Source: Topomyia yanbarensis (Eukaryota; Arthropoda; Insecta; Diptera; Culicidae). From it: a stretch of DNA of 64,000 bases. Shown here in pieces: positions 1 to 13,500 of the stretch; within the stretch, counting starts at the first letter, position 1; each line of letters opens with the position of its first letter. The notes under the pieces are model-generated. The model did not search any database. It saw only the letters and a list, made by a program, of their open reading frames with translations, and was not told where the DNA came from. A program made the position numbers and the translations under genes. The DNA lies in assembly GCF_030247195.1 (NCBI RefSeq), contig NC_080671.1:104643845-104707844 (forward strand). Reading direction: 5' to 3'.

Positions 1-672
1 TTCAAGCTCAGACTAAACGCGTACCAGACGCAAACTCTGGCGGAAGGCCTTCCAACCCATGGTGGGGAAAGGTGTGCTCAGAAGTGTACGCGGAGAAGGC
101 CGTCTCGTATAAGACCTTCCGGGATGACGAGTTACCCACTAGTTATCGACAGTACGAGACGTTAGACACGCAAAAGATGAAAGTTTGATGAAAGCCAAGA
201 AACGGAGTTACTGGCACCGGTTCGTTAACGGACTAACTAGAGAAACATCAATGAACACTGATGTCTTAGCCTCTTCTCTACCACGATGAAGACCATGCGA
301 GTCTGTAATCGATTCCGTTCATCTTCCGTTGCCGGAAACTGAAAGTTGATATTTTCTCCCCCCTTTCGTCATCGTCCACTCTCCCTTCCTTTGTTCCCCT
401 TCGTTAATTACAATTAGTTGCCTTTAATATTCTTCTTTGCACAATATTTCATACTATATTACTACTCATAAAACAGCTATAATTGATCCCCATCATCTTA
501 ATAAAATTATATCATTCTCTCTTGTATATTTATAAAATAGTTGTAAAATTTCCTAAGATTCACTTAAAAACTATTTCAATCTGTAATCCTCTAGTTTTGA
601 GACATTTTAAATGTAAAACGAAGAATTTGGCACCGCTTCTTTTCAAATAAACGAGTTGAACTAAAAAAACTA
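1..672 (+). mobile_element. I-group non-LTR retrotransposon, internally deleted fragment
   Basis: Bases 1 to about 330 align by eye with the endonuclease-RT linker of the long copy around 57795-58090 (shared stretches such as TCAAGCTCAGACTAAAC and the run encoding the [17 protein letters not shown] segment, here [13 protein letters not shown]). The sequence then passes directly into a 3' UTR like that of the long copies, ending in the family tail (GCACCGC, then AAATAAACGA) and a short A run near 668. The RT and RNase H regions are therefore missing. The reading frame is already broken by an in-frame TGA and small indels near 180. It is cut by the window edge, so its 5' end is unknown. Confidence 0.8.
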
Positions 673-3116
673 TGTGACCAAACAAAACCAAGATTTTCTT
701 ATTTCATTGCATTACTCTCCGTGCTATCATGCCATCACATAAGATGACATGTTCTGAAAGAATTCTTTAGGTGTTGACCACCCCACATAAATCTTTCTTG
801 TTAATTGAAAGATAGAATTTGATTTATGAAAATGGTATGTAACGAAAAGTGGTCCAATTTTAAACGCATATAATTCAGCCATCTCACGATAAATTTTCAA
901 TTTTTTTGCACATATCGCCCTGAAATACTTCTAAGAATAGATTTTTGATATCATGGCATTAAAATTTAAATAATGTACAACCTAGTCAAAATATCGCGCA
1001 TTTACGCACAGAAAATACCATTTACACGCATTTACACGCTTCCCAAGTACGGTACGACAGATTTGTGTACCTGATGTCATCATCGACTATTTAAAGAACG
1101 GATTTGGCCGGAAAAGCTCAGTTGCCTATTGAACGGCAGGCGGAGCAGATCGCTGCGCTGTGTGTTTTCACAGCTGAGTTAGAAGTCCGTTACATTGGCT
1201 GTGGAGGTACGCTACCCAGTTCCGTCCAACACGCGACTGAGCTTGTCCGTTCAAACACTATGCTTTCTTTTGTGTTGTGCTCGTTTCCAGCTCACTTTTA
1301 TGTACAATCTCGAACACAATTATTCGTACACAAAATGGCTTGTACATTCGAGCTCAGTTTGCAAACATGGTTAATATAGTGTCGTGGTACTAGTTGTCTC
1401 TTTCGCTCTATCCATCATCATCAGCGTTGACTCATTTTGCTTTGTGCGCTTGGGTTCAATGTTTGAGGCGAATGTATGGGTAGATATATCTGTTAGCGTT
1501 GTTATCTGTTAGCGTTGTTATCTGTTATATTTGTTAGCGAGGTTACCATATTCACAGATTTTCTGTAATGTCAGATTTTTTTCACAATTTTTGATCACAG
1601 ATGGCAGATTTTTGGCATTTTGATGAAAATTTCCCAGATTTTTGGAAATATTGTGATTTTTCACAGATTTTTCGGAAATTTATCACAGATTTTTTTTTCT
1701 GTTTCAGTTATCACAGATGGTAAAAAAATATTTTTGGCCGAAACACATATTTCAATGTGGCATCTCTGTTTGTTAGCGGTTGCATGCGTAACCTGCATGA
1801 TAGCAATCTGTGCTTTCGTTGCGCAAAGACGAAAACTTTGTTAGCAACAAATTTACGCGGATCGATGGAAAGCACAACGAAAATTTATTATTTACGCTCG
1901 CTCAATTCATTGATTCATTTCCACTTCACGTGATTCATTTCCACCAAGCCAATCCTATTTTGATTCTGCTTATAGATACATACTACAAAGCCTATTTATG
2001 AATGAATACAGTACCACTCGAAAAACCGTTGCAAAAACGCATCAAAGTCCATATATAAAATTGTTTTCAATTCTTGTATATTTATAGTTTCGATATATGA
2101 TTAAGACCACTGCATTCGCTACATTTGTATGCGTGCTTTAGGAAAGATATAATAATGGCAAAATATAACTAGAAAGCTTGGTCTATAAATAAAATGTGAT
2201 TATATTGTATAAAATTTGATTTTTCTTCACCGGTTCGGGTTTTTTACTACACATAAGTTTTTACAAATTTTAAAAGCTGATCTTGTGCTATAAAAATTTA
2301 GTTCCAGATATTAGTTCGGTCACGGTTTTCTGTCTTCTTTCTTCAGATCATCTCAAATAAGTTTAATCAGATTCGATTACCTACTACAAATGTAATGGCC
2401 TGGTAACCAAGAAGGTTTGGTTCAATATGTAACATACGATGTTGATTGGTTGTGCTGAAATTATACTTAAGAATTATATTTTATTTAATATTACTCTTAA
2501 ATGTACTAAGAAAATAAATATTTTACATTAAGTAGTATAGTCCTAAGTCTACAGTTCGTGCAACCCCATAGGGCTTCCCCTTGTAGTTTTTATGTAAATG
2601 ACCGCTAATATCTAGTGCGCTTTGAAAGCTCATCACTGGATACCAAGGAAAGCGTACTCTTTCGATAGTACTCTATCAGACTGTCCAAACTGGTATAAAA
2701 CATTTCGTGAGCGACTTACGACACTACGAAAATCGGTTCAGCCGTCCCAAGCCTATCAAACAACCACTCAGCAGCTTCATTATTTGCAATCTATTGCTTC
2801 ATCGGCAGGCACGCATCCGGGCAGAGCAGGCTTGATCTCTTTTGTGTGCTTCCAGATTTTAACATTCAATTGTATTATATATCGTTCGAATTAGGACTTA
2901 CTCGTAACATTGAATATTAATTTATTTTACATTTTAAATTTGTGAAAGTGATTACTTTTAATCGTACGCTAAGCGGTTATCTTTAAGTGATTCCATTGTG
3001 TAAACGTTACGAAGCACATAACGTACAAAAGGTACTTGAACTCGATCTTTGTTTCGATGTATGACAGGAACAAAATGGACTCCAGTTATGTGATCTTCAT
3101 TCTTTATGCTATTTTA
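673..3116. other. Upstream non-coding sequence, no gene recognised
   Basis: AT-rich sequence before the first supported Marf1 exon. It contains short tandem GTTAGCGTTGTTATCT units around 1491-1530 and a cluster of CACAGATTTTT-type motifs at 1555-1710. Similar motifs recur in the MITE-like element at 51502-52240. Short open stretches here (for example 2622-2894) start with non-ATG codons and show no recognisable domain. A 5' exon or the promoter of Marf1 may lie here, but nothing in the sequence decides its position. Confidence 0.4.
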
Positions 3117-3125
3117 GAATTGACC

Positions 3126-4591
3126 ATGACAAACAACAATTACTACAATCATCAATCCAGTACGATGCCGGATTTGGTGGCCATTTTGGCCTGCGAAAAT
3201 GCCAAACAACAGCTTCCTCGTCACTGCGGTAATCAGGGTTACAACGTTAAATACTATAACAATTGTCAGGTGAGTTTGCGGTTTCAACTGATGTTATTCC
3301 TGGTTGTTCAAAAGCACCTTTCTTTGTCTTGCTTCCACCAGACACCGTACGTTCCGCAGATGTATGGCAACTTTTACCAAAAACAACGTTTTATGCCCTA
3401 CCCAAATCGCAACCAAATTCAGCCCAATCAGAGCAACCATTTCCAACAGCTGAACACTAATGTCAGCTACACAAGCGGAAACGGTGCTGCGAACAAATCA
3501 CTGAACTCATCGCTGAATAGCAGCGGTTCCGACTCTGGCAAGAACACCACCTTCTACAGTGGTGGTAGTTCGAATAGCATCAACGGAAGCAATTCTAGCA
3601 ACACAAGTCAGTGCAGCACTAGCAGCGGCAGCGGCACGGGAAGTGGATATAATTGTACCTACGGTACCATGCAGCCGGCCGTCGATCAGAAGGAAATGGT
3701 CGTGCTGCAAATCAGCAACCTAGACCCGTCGATCGACGAACACAAAATGCATCAGTATTTGCTTTGTCAGTTAAAATCGATCACGCCTGTGCTCTCATTG
3801 ACCATTGAAAGCCCTTCGCTGGCGAAGGTCAAGGTCCCCTCGGCACAAGTGAGTTTGCACAAAACACCTCCCCCTAACTATCATGTTACTACTTTCAAAT
3901 CATCTCCCTTCCTAGTTTGCCAAATTGGTGGTAGCGAATCTTCATCGTAAGAAGATCGGTCACAAGCGCATGGTCGTGTCCTACATCAAGGATCCGTCGT
4001 CGGCCGAATCTTCTGCCCTCCGTTGCCAGGTCGCTGGTCTACTGAAAGACGTTCCCTTCTACAGTCTACCGATTAACAAATTTCGCGAGCTGTTCCAATC
4101 ACGGTTTAAATCCTCGATCAGCGTACTGGACCTCTATCGCATGCCGGATGTGTGCACCATTACGCTGGACAAGAACGAGGAGAAGTATATCTGCCTGCAG
4201 CCGGATGTGATTAATTCACTGCAGAGCAACCCACTGGTGGAGTCGTCGCAGCACAGTGTGCCGTACTGTATCTATCACTTCAAGCAGGAAAAGGAGAAGG
4301 GTTGGGCTGAGCAGGAAATTGAACCACTGCCCAATGTGACGATGAGCATTAGTCAGCTGCAGTCGGTTGTTTATTCGCTGCTCAAGACACACAAGGATGA
4401 CATTCCGGTGGCAAGTATTCTGTTCTGCATCGAGAATGAACTGCAGATGAAGGTCGTCCCGAACGAAGCGGGTGTTCCGCTGGAGCATTTACTGTGCTGC
4501 ATCAGAGGGGTGCAGATCGTGAATAACAATTTTGGCATCAAGGTGCTTACTTGGCTGGATCACGAGCTCAATTCTACAAAGGACAACGATG
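3126..4591 (+). CDS. Marf1: Marf1 coding exons 1-3: low-complexity N-terminus, RRM, LOTUS 1-2
   Basis: Exon 1 (3126-3269) ends at CAG before GTGAGT. Exon 2 (3342-3848) carries the Asn/Ser/Gly-rich stretch and the first half of the RRM ([11 protein letters not shown] as the RNP2-like strand). Exon 3 (3916-4591) completes the RRM (RMVVSYIKD) and carries LOTUS 1 (about residues 250-311) and LOTUS 2 (about 361-431). Intron 1 is only 72 bp, a multiple of three and free of stops; intron 2 is 67 bp. Exon 3 ends in phase 1 (one base of an Asp codon), which matches the AT that opens the exon at 19568, 15 kb downstream. That agreement is strong support for the long splice. Confidence 0.88.
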
Positions 4592-7500
4592 GTAAGTGGC
4601 TGATGATATACTGAGTAAAATTTCAGAATCCAATAAATGTAAACTTTATAAATTCGAATAGGTGTCTTTAAGGCCCGTTCAACAGCTTATGCTGCCCAAA
4701 CGTTTCTTCGGCACGTATTTTTCCTAGCGCATGGTGTAACCGACTTTTCAAAATATTCAAGGCAAAAATTATGCAATCATGCATTTGACTAAAAAATAAA
4801 ATGAACACATTTGTGTAGTTAGTATAGTTTGTAAAATTCATAGAGTGTCGATTAAAAAATAATTTTGGTTTACACTTCCAGTAAATATTGTTCCAATCCG
4901 AGGTTCAAAGTGTTCTATGACATATTAGGCTTCAAATAATTAACGGCATAATTAAAAGACAAACCCACATATTGTTCAACACCTGAACGCCTAAACTCAA
5001 AAAATAATATAGTTGTTATGCGGCAAGGTAGGCATTGAAAAATCAATTTATTGAATACAGTTATTTACACTGTATTGTAAATCTGTAGAGCTGGTACGGT
5101 TGTGTAAACCAGGCCCGTAGCCAGGATTTTGTTTCGGGAGGGGCTTTATATTGGGTTCACATACGCACATGGATTCTACGACGTATCTACCGATTTTGCT
5201 GTACTGGTCCACAAAACTTATATACTAAAAAACATTGCATAAGTGTAGTTACAAAATATTTGAAGTTCTTCAAATTTTTCTGAATTTTAGACTTTAAGGT
5301 TCTAAAACTAAAATAAGTCTTGTTCGAGCTGCTAGATTTTCTATGAAAGAAGGCCAAGTTTTACAATACTTGACGTCTGTAGCGGTCTGTAGTATCTCAT
5401 ATACCTATGGATTCGCAAAGTTTTTATTAACATTGCACAAAACATAGTTGAGCAGCTAATGATACGAACTTTATGACGTATTAGGGTTAAGTTTACAACG
5501 AATTTTGTATCATAAGAGTATAACACTAGTAAATAGTACACGCAGTATTGCATACCAATCATTCGATGACTTATCACTTCACTGAACCTGAAATAATTGT
5601 TATCAGAAGTCTTGAGTCATTTGAATACACGAGGTCGAATATTACCCCAGCTCAAAATCTTTTAAAATAATTCATTTTATTTGTTTAATAGGGTTTCAGC
5701 AGAGAATCCCTCAAATTTTATGAAACGAGCGCTAGAAAAAATTGGGGTTGAGACGGTTCAATAAGTTGACTCCGAAAAACTCAAAAATTCCCATTTAACA
5801 ATAAATTGAATAACTTTCGCAATTTTAATCCGATTCAAACAAACACGTGCTTATTTTCATTGAATGTTAACAAGCTTTTAGCTTTTCTAAAAATACAATT
5901 TAATGAATTGCTTTATCGTGCCAAAATTTTGGTCAAACGCTAACTTTCTTCTACTGTAACAGCACCCACCCCAGGCAGGAACCCTATATCGCAGTAACGA
6001 CGATGAAACACTAGATAGCGGACGTCTCGTCCCGCTTCTCGGGCCGCCTACGTTTTGCATGATCCTCGCTGTTGCGTTCGTTTCCTTCACCGACTTTTCG
6101 CAGGCCTAGTCGACGTGGTTATTGAAGCTCAACCTGTCGTCTCGACTCCACTTTGCTTCAGTGCACGCTTCGATGCAATCACGTGCCCTGTGACGGTGAT
6201 CTGCATCCGCTGGGCCGCTTTGCAGTTGCTGTTGGTCATCACATCCACATCCGTCTTGTGGTGAGTTATCTGCAGCTTGACCGCGTTCATCCAGTTCTCG
6301 ATCGCGTCTACTATCTCTGTCACCGACACCTTCACTTCATCTAGTGTCTCACCCATCACCGTTAGTGACACGTCGTCCGCGAAAGCCACGATTTCCTGGG
6401 TAGCCGCAGTGTCAAGACCCCATCAAACATCCCATTCCAAAGAGTTGTACCGAGAAGGAAGGCCCGAGGAACGTCCGCTGTGACTCGCGTTGACTTCTGC
6501 CCTTCGTTTTTCTCGTATAGTAGCACTCTACTCTGGAAGTAGCTCTTCAGGATCCGGCATGGTCATTCTGTACAGCGCTGCGGCGATGGCTTCCCAACTG
6601 GCGCTATTGAACGCATTCTTCACATGTATCGTAACTACAGCGCAGTATCGATCTTCTTCTCTAGCTTCCGTTGCCTTCTCAGCACTTATGAGCATTGTCC
6701 GAGTTAGTTCCAATGTCGATACTTCCTTACGGAATCCGAACTGCATCTTGGACAGTCCGCACTCACCCTCCGTGCGTTTCATTAGCTTGTTAAGGATAAT
6801 TCTATGAGTGAATCCAGCAAACATATAGGCCTATACGAGGCTGGATCGCTCGGTGACTTCCCTGGCTTTGGCAACAACAACAGCTTCAGTACCTTCCACA
6901 TTTCGAGGAAATTGCCTTGATCTAGATTTTTCTGCAGCACCATCCCGATCGTGTCCGGATATTACAGGATCAGACTTTCAGCGCCGCGTTTGGTATACCA
7001 TCCGGATTGAGGTTTCATTGATATTAGTTGCATCGACGCTTATTTGAACTCTTCGTTAGACACTTGCCACTCGGCTGTGTTTGCTGTTTCTTCTTAGCCG
7101 TACGGTGTCGGTGACCAGGTAGTTGGATCGTGCTTAAGAGATCCTCAACGATTATCTTTAGCTTATCCCGGCAGATTTCAGTTGGCGTCGACGAGTCCTC
7201 ATCTTCGCCATCACGACTCGGTACGCGTCCCCCAGGGATTGGCGTTTACTTCTCAGCACAGCTGCTTATAACAAACTGGCTTGCTAAGCTTGATCTCCCA
7301 TTTTAAAGCGGTCCTAGCTTCTCGAAACGTCACTTGCGCTGCTCTCTCACTCTCCGATCATGCTCTCTGAGCCCGCCTTCTGGCTCTGAGGTAAGCAGAA
7401 TGTAACGTACTGAGCTACTCATTAAACCAGTAAGCTGGACGCCGTCTACTGCGTGGTTCTAGTTTGCGCGGCGTTGTAACGTCACAAGTCGTCAGAATTA

Positions 7501-10500
7501 CAGACACAGACTAGCGAAGTGTCATAAATTGCAGCCAAACGGTCTGTCAAAAAGTGCAGCCAAACGAGCATGATGGTTTTGTGAGGGGAAGTGCAAGAGG
7601 AAGCCCATGTAAAGCTTATGGGAGCTTCCGTGATGCCAGTTTACATTCATGGTTGCTAGTTTTACTGTTTTTCTCTCCGCTAGTCTGTTATATAAAATGT
7701 CTGTAGTCAGAATATTTCTTATTAGATCAACCGCATCAACGTTTTTGATTCTTCTGTCCGGCCGAAGTGACTCAACAAAGAGGTCTTTGTTGAAGGTTTT
7801 CATCTTCCTCTTTAGCTTGCTGGTCTCTCTGTGCAGTTACAGGGTTCCGTTGGTCGATGCGGTAACGAATCGCCTAGGGGTCGCTATGGGGATACGCACA
7901 CTCTAGTCCATGTTCACCGTCAGTGAAGGAGTGCAGAATGTGGCGGAATTTCTCTCGGTACCGATGTTCGATTCGTGAAACAATTAGCTCCCAGTGTTGT
8001 CACGATACGAGGAGCCATTTACCTCCCCGCTTCGCCGCGATCTACTCGATGTAGTCGAGCCGGAAAGTAGGTGCCGAGGTCTACCGACAATTTTCACTAC
8101 AAGGAACTATTTTCAGAAGATAGATAGAAGATCGTTTTATTTGCATACTTTGAGAATTCAATTAAAAATATTATTATTTTCAAATTTAATTAAAATATTT
8201 CGGTGGGGGTGGGGGGTTTCCCCAAACCTACTATTTCGCTGTACCTATCTCCTCGTTGGTAAGGTTAATCTGTCTGTTCACCGTTTTGTACCACGGGTCC
8301 TAACCGCATTAATGATAAATAAGTCGGCCACACAGCTAAAGCCAATAAGTGTTGGCGCCCTGTATGCGGTGAAATTTGGAGTGAGAATAGAAAATCAAGT
8401 AAAATATGCCAAAAATAATTAAACTCTTGAACTTCTAAATCGATTGTATTTCACAAGGATCGTTCTCTATTGTTAATACTATCGAACTTATAACAGTGTT
8501 ATCCAATTAGTACAATGTTCCAGAGCCGGTGGGATGCGTAGGTAGTATGGGTAGGGGAGAATTACCCCCTCGAAGGTTTGGAACAAACCAAAACATAAGA
8601 TTAACCACGTATGTGTCTTGCGTATAAAAATCCTTACGTTGGAAATCTTCGATGTAAAACAATTGCATATTTTTATTCAGATACAAATTTCTTTGCTATA
8701 CAATTTATTTTTTTGAGAATATGGGATAATAATTAGGATTTGTTTGAAATTTGGAATTATTTTTTATATTTTTACTCATGGGAATACATTTTGACACATC
8801 TACATTAGACTGGTTCAATTTTTGACATTTAGCTCCACCAAGCTCTACTGATTCCTTTTATGGCTCTTAGTAATTGTGCAAATTTTGGTACCGATCGGTT
8901 GTGTCTACGGACACTCCAAAAATTTCAAAGTTTATATGGAAATTAGTATGGAAAATCGGTTAAAATTGAAAGTAAATTCTTAAAAAATCACCTCATCAAT
9001 CAATTCATGAGAACACTATATATTGTAAGTCTGTGAAAATTCGCTGAGAAAAGTTATTAACTAAAGAAGCAGCATGACTTCAAAACAGGTGGATTTTACA
9101 ATTAATCATAGCACTTTGAAATTTTTGGAGGATCCGTAGACACAACCGATCGGTACCAAAATTTACACAATTACTAAGGGTCATAAAAGGAATCAATAGA
9201 GCCTGGTGGAGCTAAAAGTCAAAAAGTGAACCAGTCTAATCTACATCTTAAAACAAGGAATTCAGATCGACCGACAAATAATATTAACGCAACTTTATGC
9301 AGACTATGGGATGCAGTTAGAAATATTTTTAAGGACAATATATACAATGTGTAATGTTTCAACATGAACAATCATTTTATTAAAAATTGGAACAAGGAGA
9401 AACAATAACTAGACAATCAGCAGACTTTTTAAAAGGAAAGCAAAAGATAAAAAGAAATTAAACTTGTAGTTTTGTAGCAAACGGAAGACCACTCTCAGGA
9501 CATGAACCGGATCGCCGACTGCCCTCCTTGGATCCGCTGGGAACTCTTGGGATCACATTTGCAGGTAGCTGTTTAGCAAGTCAACCAAAAGAGAAGATAT
9601 AAACACAGATAACAGACTTTTAGGCTCGATTTGAATCGTGTGTAAATACCCGCTACTGAGATTCCGAATAAATCAGACGTCTGAAACACGTTTGGCAAAC
9701 CTTTGTAGATGGCGCAGTGATCAATACAATGCAGTTGGAGTGCAGCTGTTAAACACGTATAGCAAACGCAGATGGCAATAGTGCAACATGGATTTCCAAC
9801 GTTTATCAATTTGAAAGTTTACACAGGGTTTTAAAGAAATTTTGTTATAGCCGAAACGTCTGTTATCTGTGATATAAATAAATTTGTGATAGCCAGCACA
9901 TCTCGGACTAGAACCCGGTCGAAGGGATTCGTTTACCGGAGATCTGGCGCCACACACTTAGAAAAAATCGTGTAAATTTACGTCTCCTGACCATGACATA
10001 TACAAGCATCAAAAATTACATAGCTTTACGTTTGATTTTAATTTTTCATGTTGAATTTTGCGAGTCACGTAATTTTACTCCATATAGGACGTTTGTTTAA
10101 AATGTGGAGGAGTGTAATTTTATGGCGCTGCGCATGGAACGTACATATTTAAAATTAAACAGAACACGGGTATATTTCGTCATTTTGACAATTACGGTTT
10201 GTTAGATTGTGGCAAGTGTGGAATTGCCTCAACGGAAAAATTCAGATTTTTTTGGTGTGTAGAACAGTAGGCGCACGACCCGACAACATGTTTAATGTCG
10301 CGATAGCTGTCATCGCAAGCGCAGATAACACTTTCCACCACACCAATACTAAGGAGATGCGCATTCAACGTATAATGATTGCCACCCGTAGGAAGTCACT
10401 ACCTTCATCCTTCCTTTTAAACCAAGGTTGGTTGATGCCTTTGGGATTCCTAAATTTCCATTATCCCACGAAAGTTGCCAATTTTCGAGCGTCCTCTGAC

Positions 10501-13500
10501 AAAAAATACTAAAAAAAATCGTTAAAGCCGTGCCATCTTCCACAAATATTACCTTCTAATGATTAAGTGCCCGCCTTCTCTTTACCATTCTAATCTAAGT
10601 GCCACTTTTCCAATTACCCGGAATAGTACAATGCGAAAGAACTCAAACTAATAGGAACTCCTATTAGTCCACTTATTTTCTCCAGGAAAATAAGGAGTTC
10701 TTTCCATGCTCCATCGATCGAAGCGCCTACTTGGAACTGTAACGATGTGGACATGGCCGTATAAAAGCATAAGTTTTGTGGGGAGAATGCTTAGTGCGAG
10801 TATCTTTGCTGTCAGATAAATTTGTGTATTTGAAGAACAAATATTTTTACATTATTATATTTTGATCGCGAAACGCCTATCATTTGAATGTGAATCTACG
10901 TGGAATGCTGTTGTCGCCGATAAAGGATTCTTAGTTCCATGTATTCCGATCAAAGGCCGAATCGAGTACACAGCGTTGGGCCCAGCTGCAAGATGAAATA
11001 TTGTTTCTCTCGTTAATCCGTTGACGAACCGGTACCAATAACCACGTTTTTCAGTTTGCATCAAGTTTTTTATTTGCGTTTCTAAAAAGTCTTCATAGGA
11101 CCTTTTCGCTTACAATTCTGAGCACTCTCTGACAATAACGGAGTGTGAAACCGTCCACGGTTGCTAGCGCCGGATATTCGTTTCGGCTGACCTTTAATCG
11201 CAGTGTAGAGAAACCAGCCAGTCAAAACGTTGGACACTTACACCAGAGGAATTTCTTATTTTGATTCGATTGTTTCGGATATAGTGGACGCGTTGCTCTT
11301 TCGATAAACGTGCTTGGCCGCGCTGGTAGGCATTCGTTTTATTTCCACTGTATTCAAGATGGTCATATTGAAATTGTCGCGAATATTACGCAGTAAGATA
11401 GATCAGTTATCAGAATGAAGACAACCCCTACGACATAGCGTGGGAGTTGAAGTCTTCTAGAACCAGCTGAGGTGCGATGTATATAGAAACAATATCAATA
11501 AATCTTTGTCTATGTTTCGGATTTAATAAGCGACATTTTCCACACCGTGCTTTATTTCTACAAGGGGCCCGTTGGTTGCAGTTTATTCCCCGCAGTACAA
11601 AAAGGCGAACAAATAGACGAGCCCTATTCAAAAGAACAAATCCGGCGAAAGGCTCGAAATGAACCCGATGGAAAATATGTTTTCTATTATTCCTCGGTTT
11701 TGCTGAACGCAATTGCTTGCATACCAGAATTTTCACTGACTGAAGCACAGGGATCTGGAAGAAGCACTTCCTATTTCGCAATTAGGGCCCTTCTCGGAGA
11801 CTATACCATCAATCTCGACTTCCCGGGCGGGTACGTAGATAAAATACTTTTTCGTGCACGGTCGAGTGTTGTGTAGTTAGATCACGCGATATATCGATGA
11901 TGTTAAATGGTTTGTCTTTGGCCGAACGTAGACCATCCAGGGGCCGGTTGTATTAGATATAATTAGCATAAAAAATTAGCCCTATCGGCATTATTTTTGC
12001 CATCGGAGAAATATTCAAAACGACCTCCACTATCTTCCCATTAGTCAACACTATCATGCGGGCTTCAGTACCCGCGAAAGGAAGGCTGGGAACGGAAAAT
12101 CAATGCAACGGAATTCAAAAGAATGGAGTAGTTGGTACTGAGCTGTGTATTCAACAAACACATTTTCGCTGAGCCGTCAGACATACAGACCTGTTATCAA
12201 AGGGTGTTTCCAAATAGCCACCAGATATTATCAGGGAATTTAAATTTTCACTTACACACGCCATGGTTGAATTTCCGTCAGTACGGGAAGAAATCACTCC
12301 GAATCTTACTACCCACTCGGGAAAAAGGTGTTCCGCCGGCCCTGCAAGGTTCCTAATATGAATAAACTGGAAAAAATTGATTTCTAGTCATGTTTAGTAT
12401 TTCAATAAACATTTCACTTCGCTAACAGAAGGCTGAATCTGACATCACTCGAAAGCAAATGATATTGTGTCCCTTGCAAAGTAATCCATTTTCGATGATT
12501 ATCTGTCTATCCTGAGTGTGGGATCTGTTAGATCCCGGGGCCTCTGACTCTAGCCAAGTGTGTTCATTCGTCCTTGGATGGAGGAAACTTCTCCGATAGA
12601 GACTAAGAAAGCAGTAGTGGACGACACGACGCGCTCGGAGTTTGACATTGAAATAATTTCACCCACAAAAAACCTGTTTTAATCCACCTAGTGGTGCAAT
12701 TGTGCCTTTTTAATTTGTCCAAACTACGATTCCATGGCTGGTTGTGTTCAATACAACGATGGAAATGTATATTACATATTCAGTACGATTTGCACATACA
12801 TACAATGAATTGACAGCTAAGATCTTGAGATACTATGTGTCGACACTAAAACATCGCTTGAAACCAGCGGCGGATCAAAGAGAAAGATTCGGGGGGTCCG
12901 AACCCTGCCGAAAATTTTCAACTTGTTAAAAAATTTTAAACTAGTTTTAATTTTAAAGTAGCAACCCCTTATTGCATACTCCTATGTAAGCCTTTATAGG
13001 TCAAAACAAATTTTTGGCCGGGATTAGGTTGACGATTTTTAGAGCGATTGCATAACCTTCCTATATGAGAAAGGTAAAGTCCAAAAAGTCAATTTCCGGC
13101 CAATTTTTTTTTTTCGAGATTTCATCAAATCAAATCAACGTTTTATGCATTTTAAAGTCATTTGGCATCAAAAATGCAAATTCGATTTTGAAATTTTCAC
13201 TTACTCCCCCCTTTGAGAATTTTTCATTTCAGTTTATATGGGAATTTGCTGTGTGGTCGCACTCTTAAACCCGTAACTCCGGAACCGGAAGTCCAATCAA
13301 CAAAAAATTCAATAGCTGCCGATGGGAAGATTGTACCTTTCATTTGAGACTAAGTTTGTACAAATCGGTCCAGCCATCTCTAAGAAACAGAGGTGGAATT
13401 TTTTCCACATACACACATACACACATACATACATACATACATACACACATAACTCCGCTAGCGTATGACGGATCCCAATAGTAGCATGTCTGTAATAACA

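Noticed and set aside
1104..1379. 91-codon open stretch
   Set aside because: TTG start, low complexity and no recognisable family; chance is sufficient.
2622..2894. 90-codon open stretch upstream of Marf1
   Set aside because: It starts with a non-ATG codon, has no recognised domain and no convincing splice sites joining it to exon 1.
7994..8422. 142-codon plus-strand open stretch
   Set aside because: It spans the antisense end of a retrotransposon fragment and unrelated intron sequence.
9900..9960. TGGCGCCAGATCTCCGG on the minus strand as an LTR primer-binding site
   Set aside because: No paired LTR, polypurine tract or gag-pol frame was found near it.
9950..10262. Possible MITE with ACACACTTAGAAAAAATC and TTTTTTTGGTGTGT ends
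   Set aside because: The ends match only loosely and no duplication is visible. It may be real, but the sequence does not support a call.
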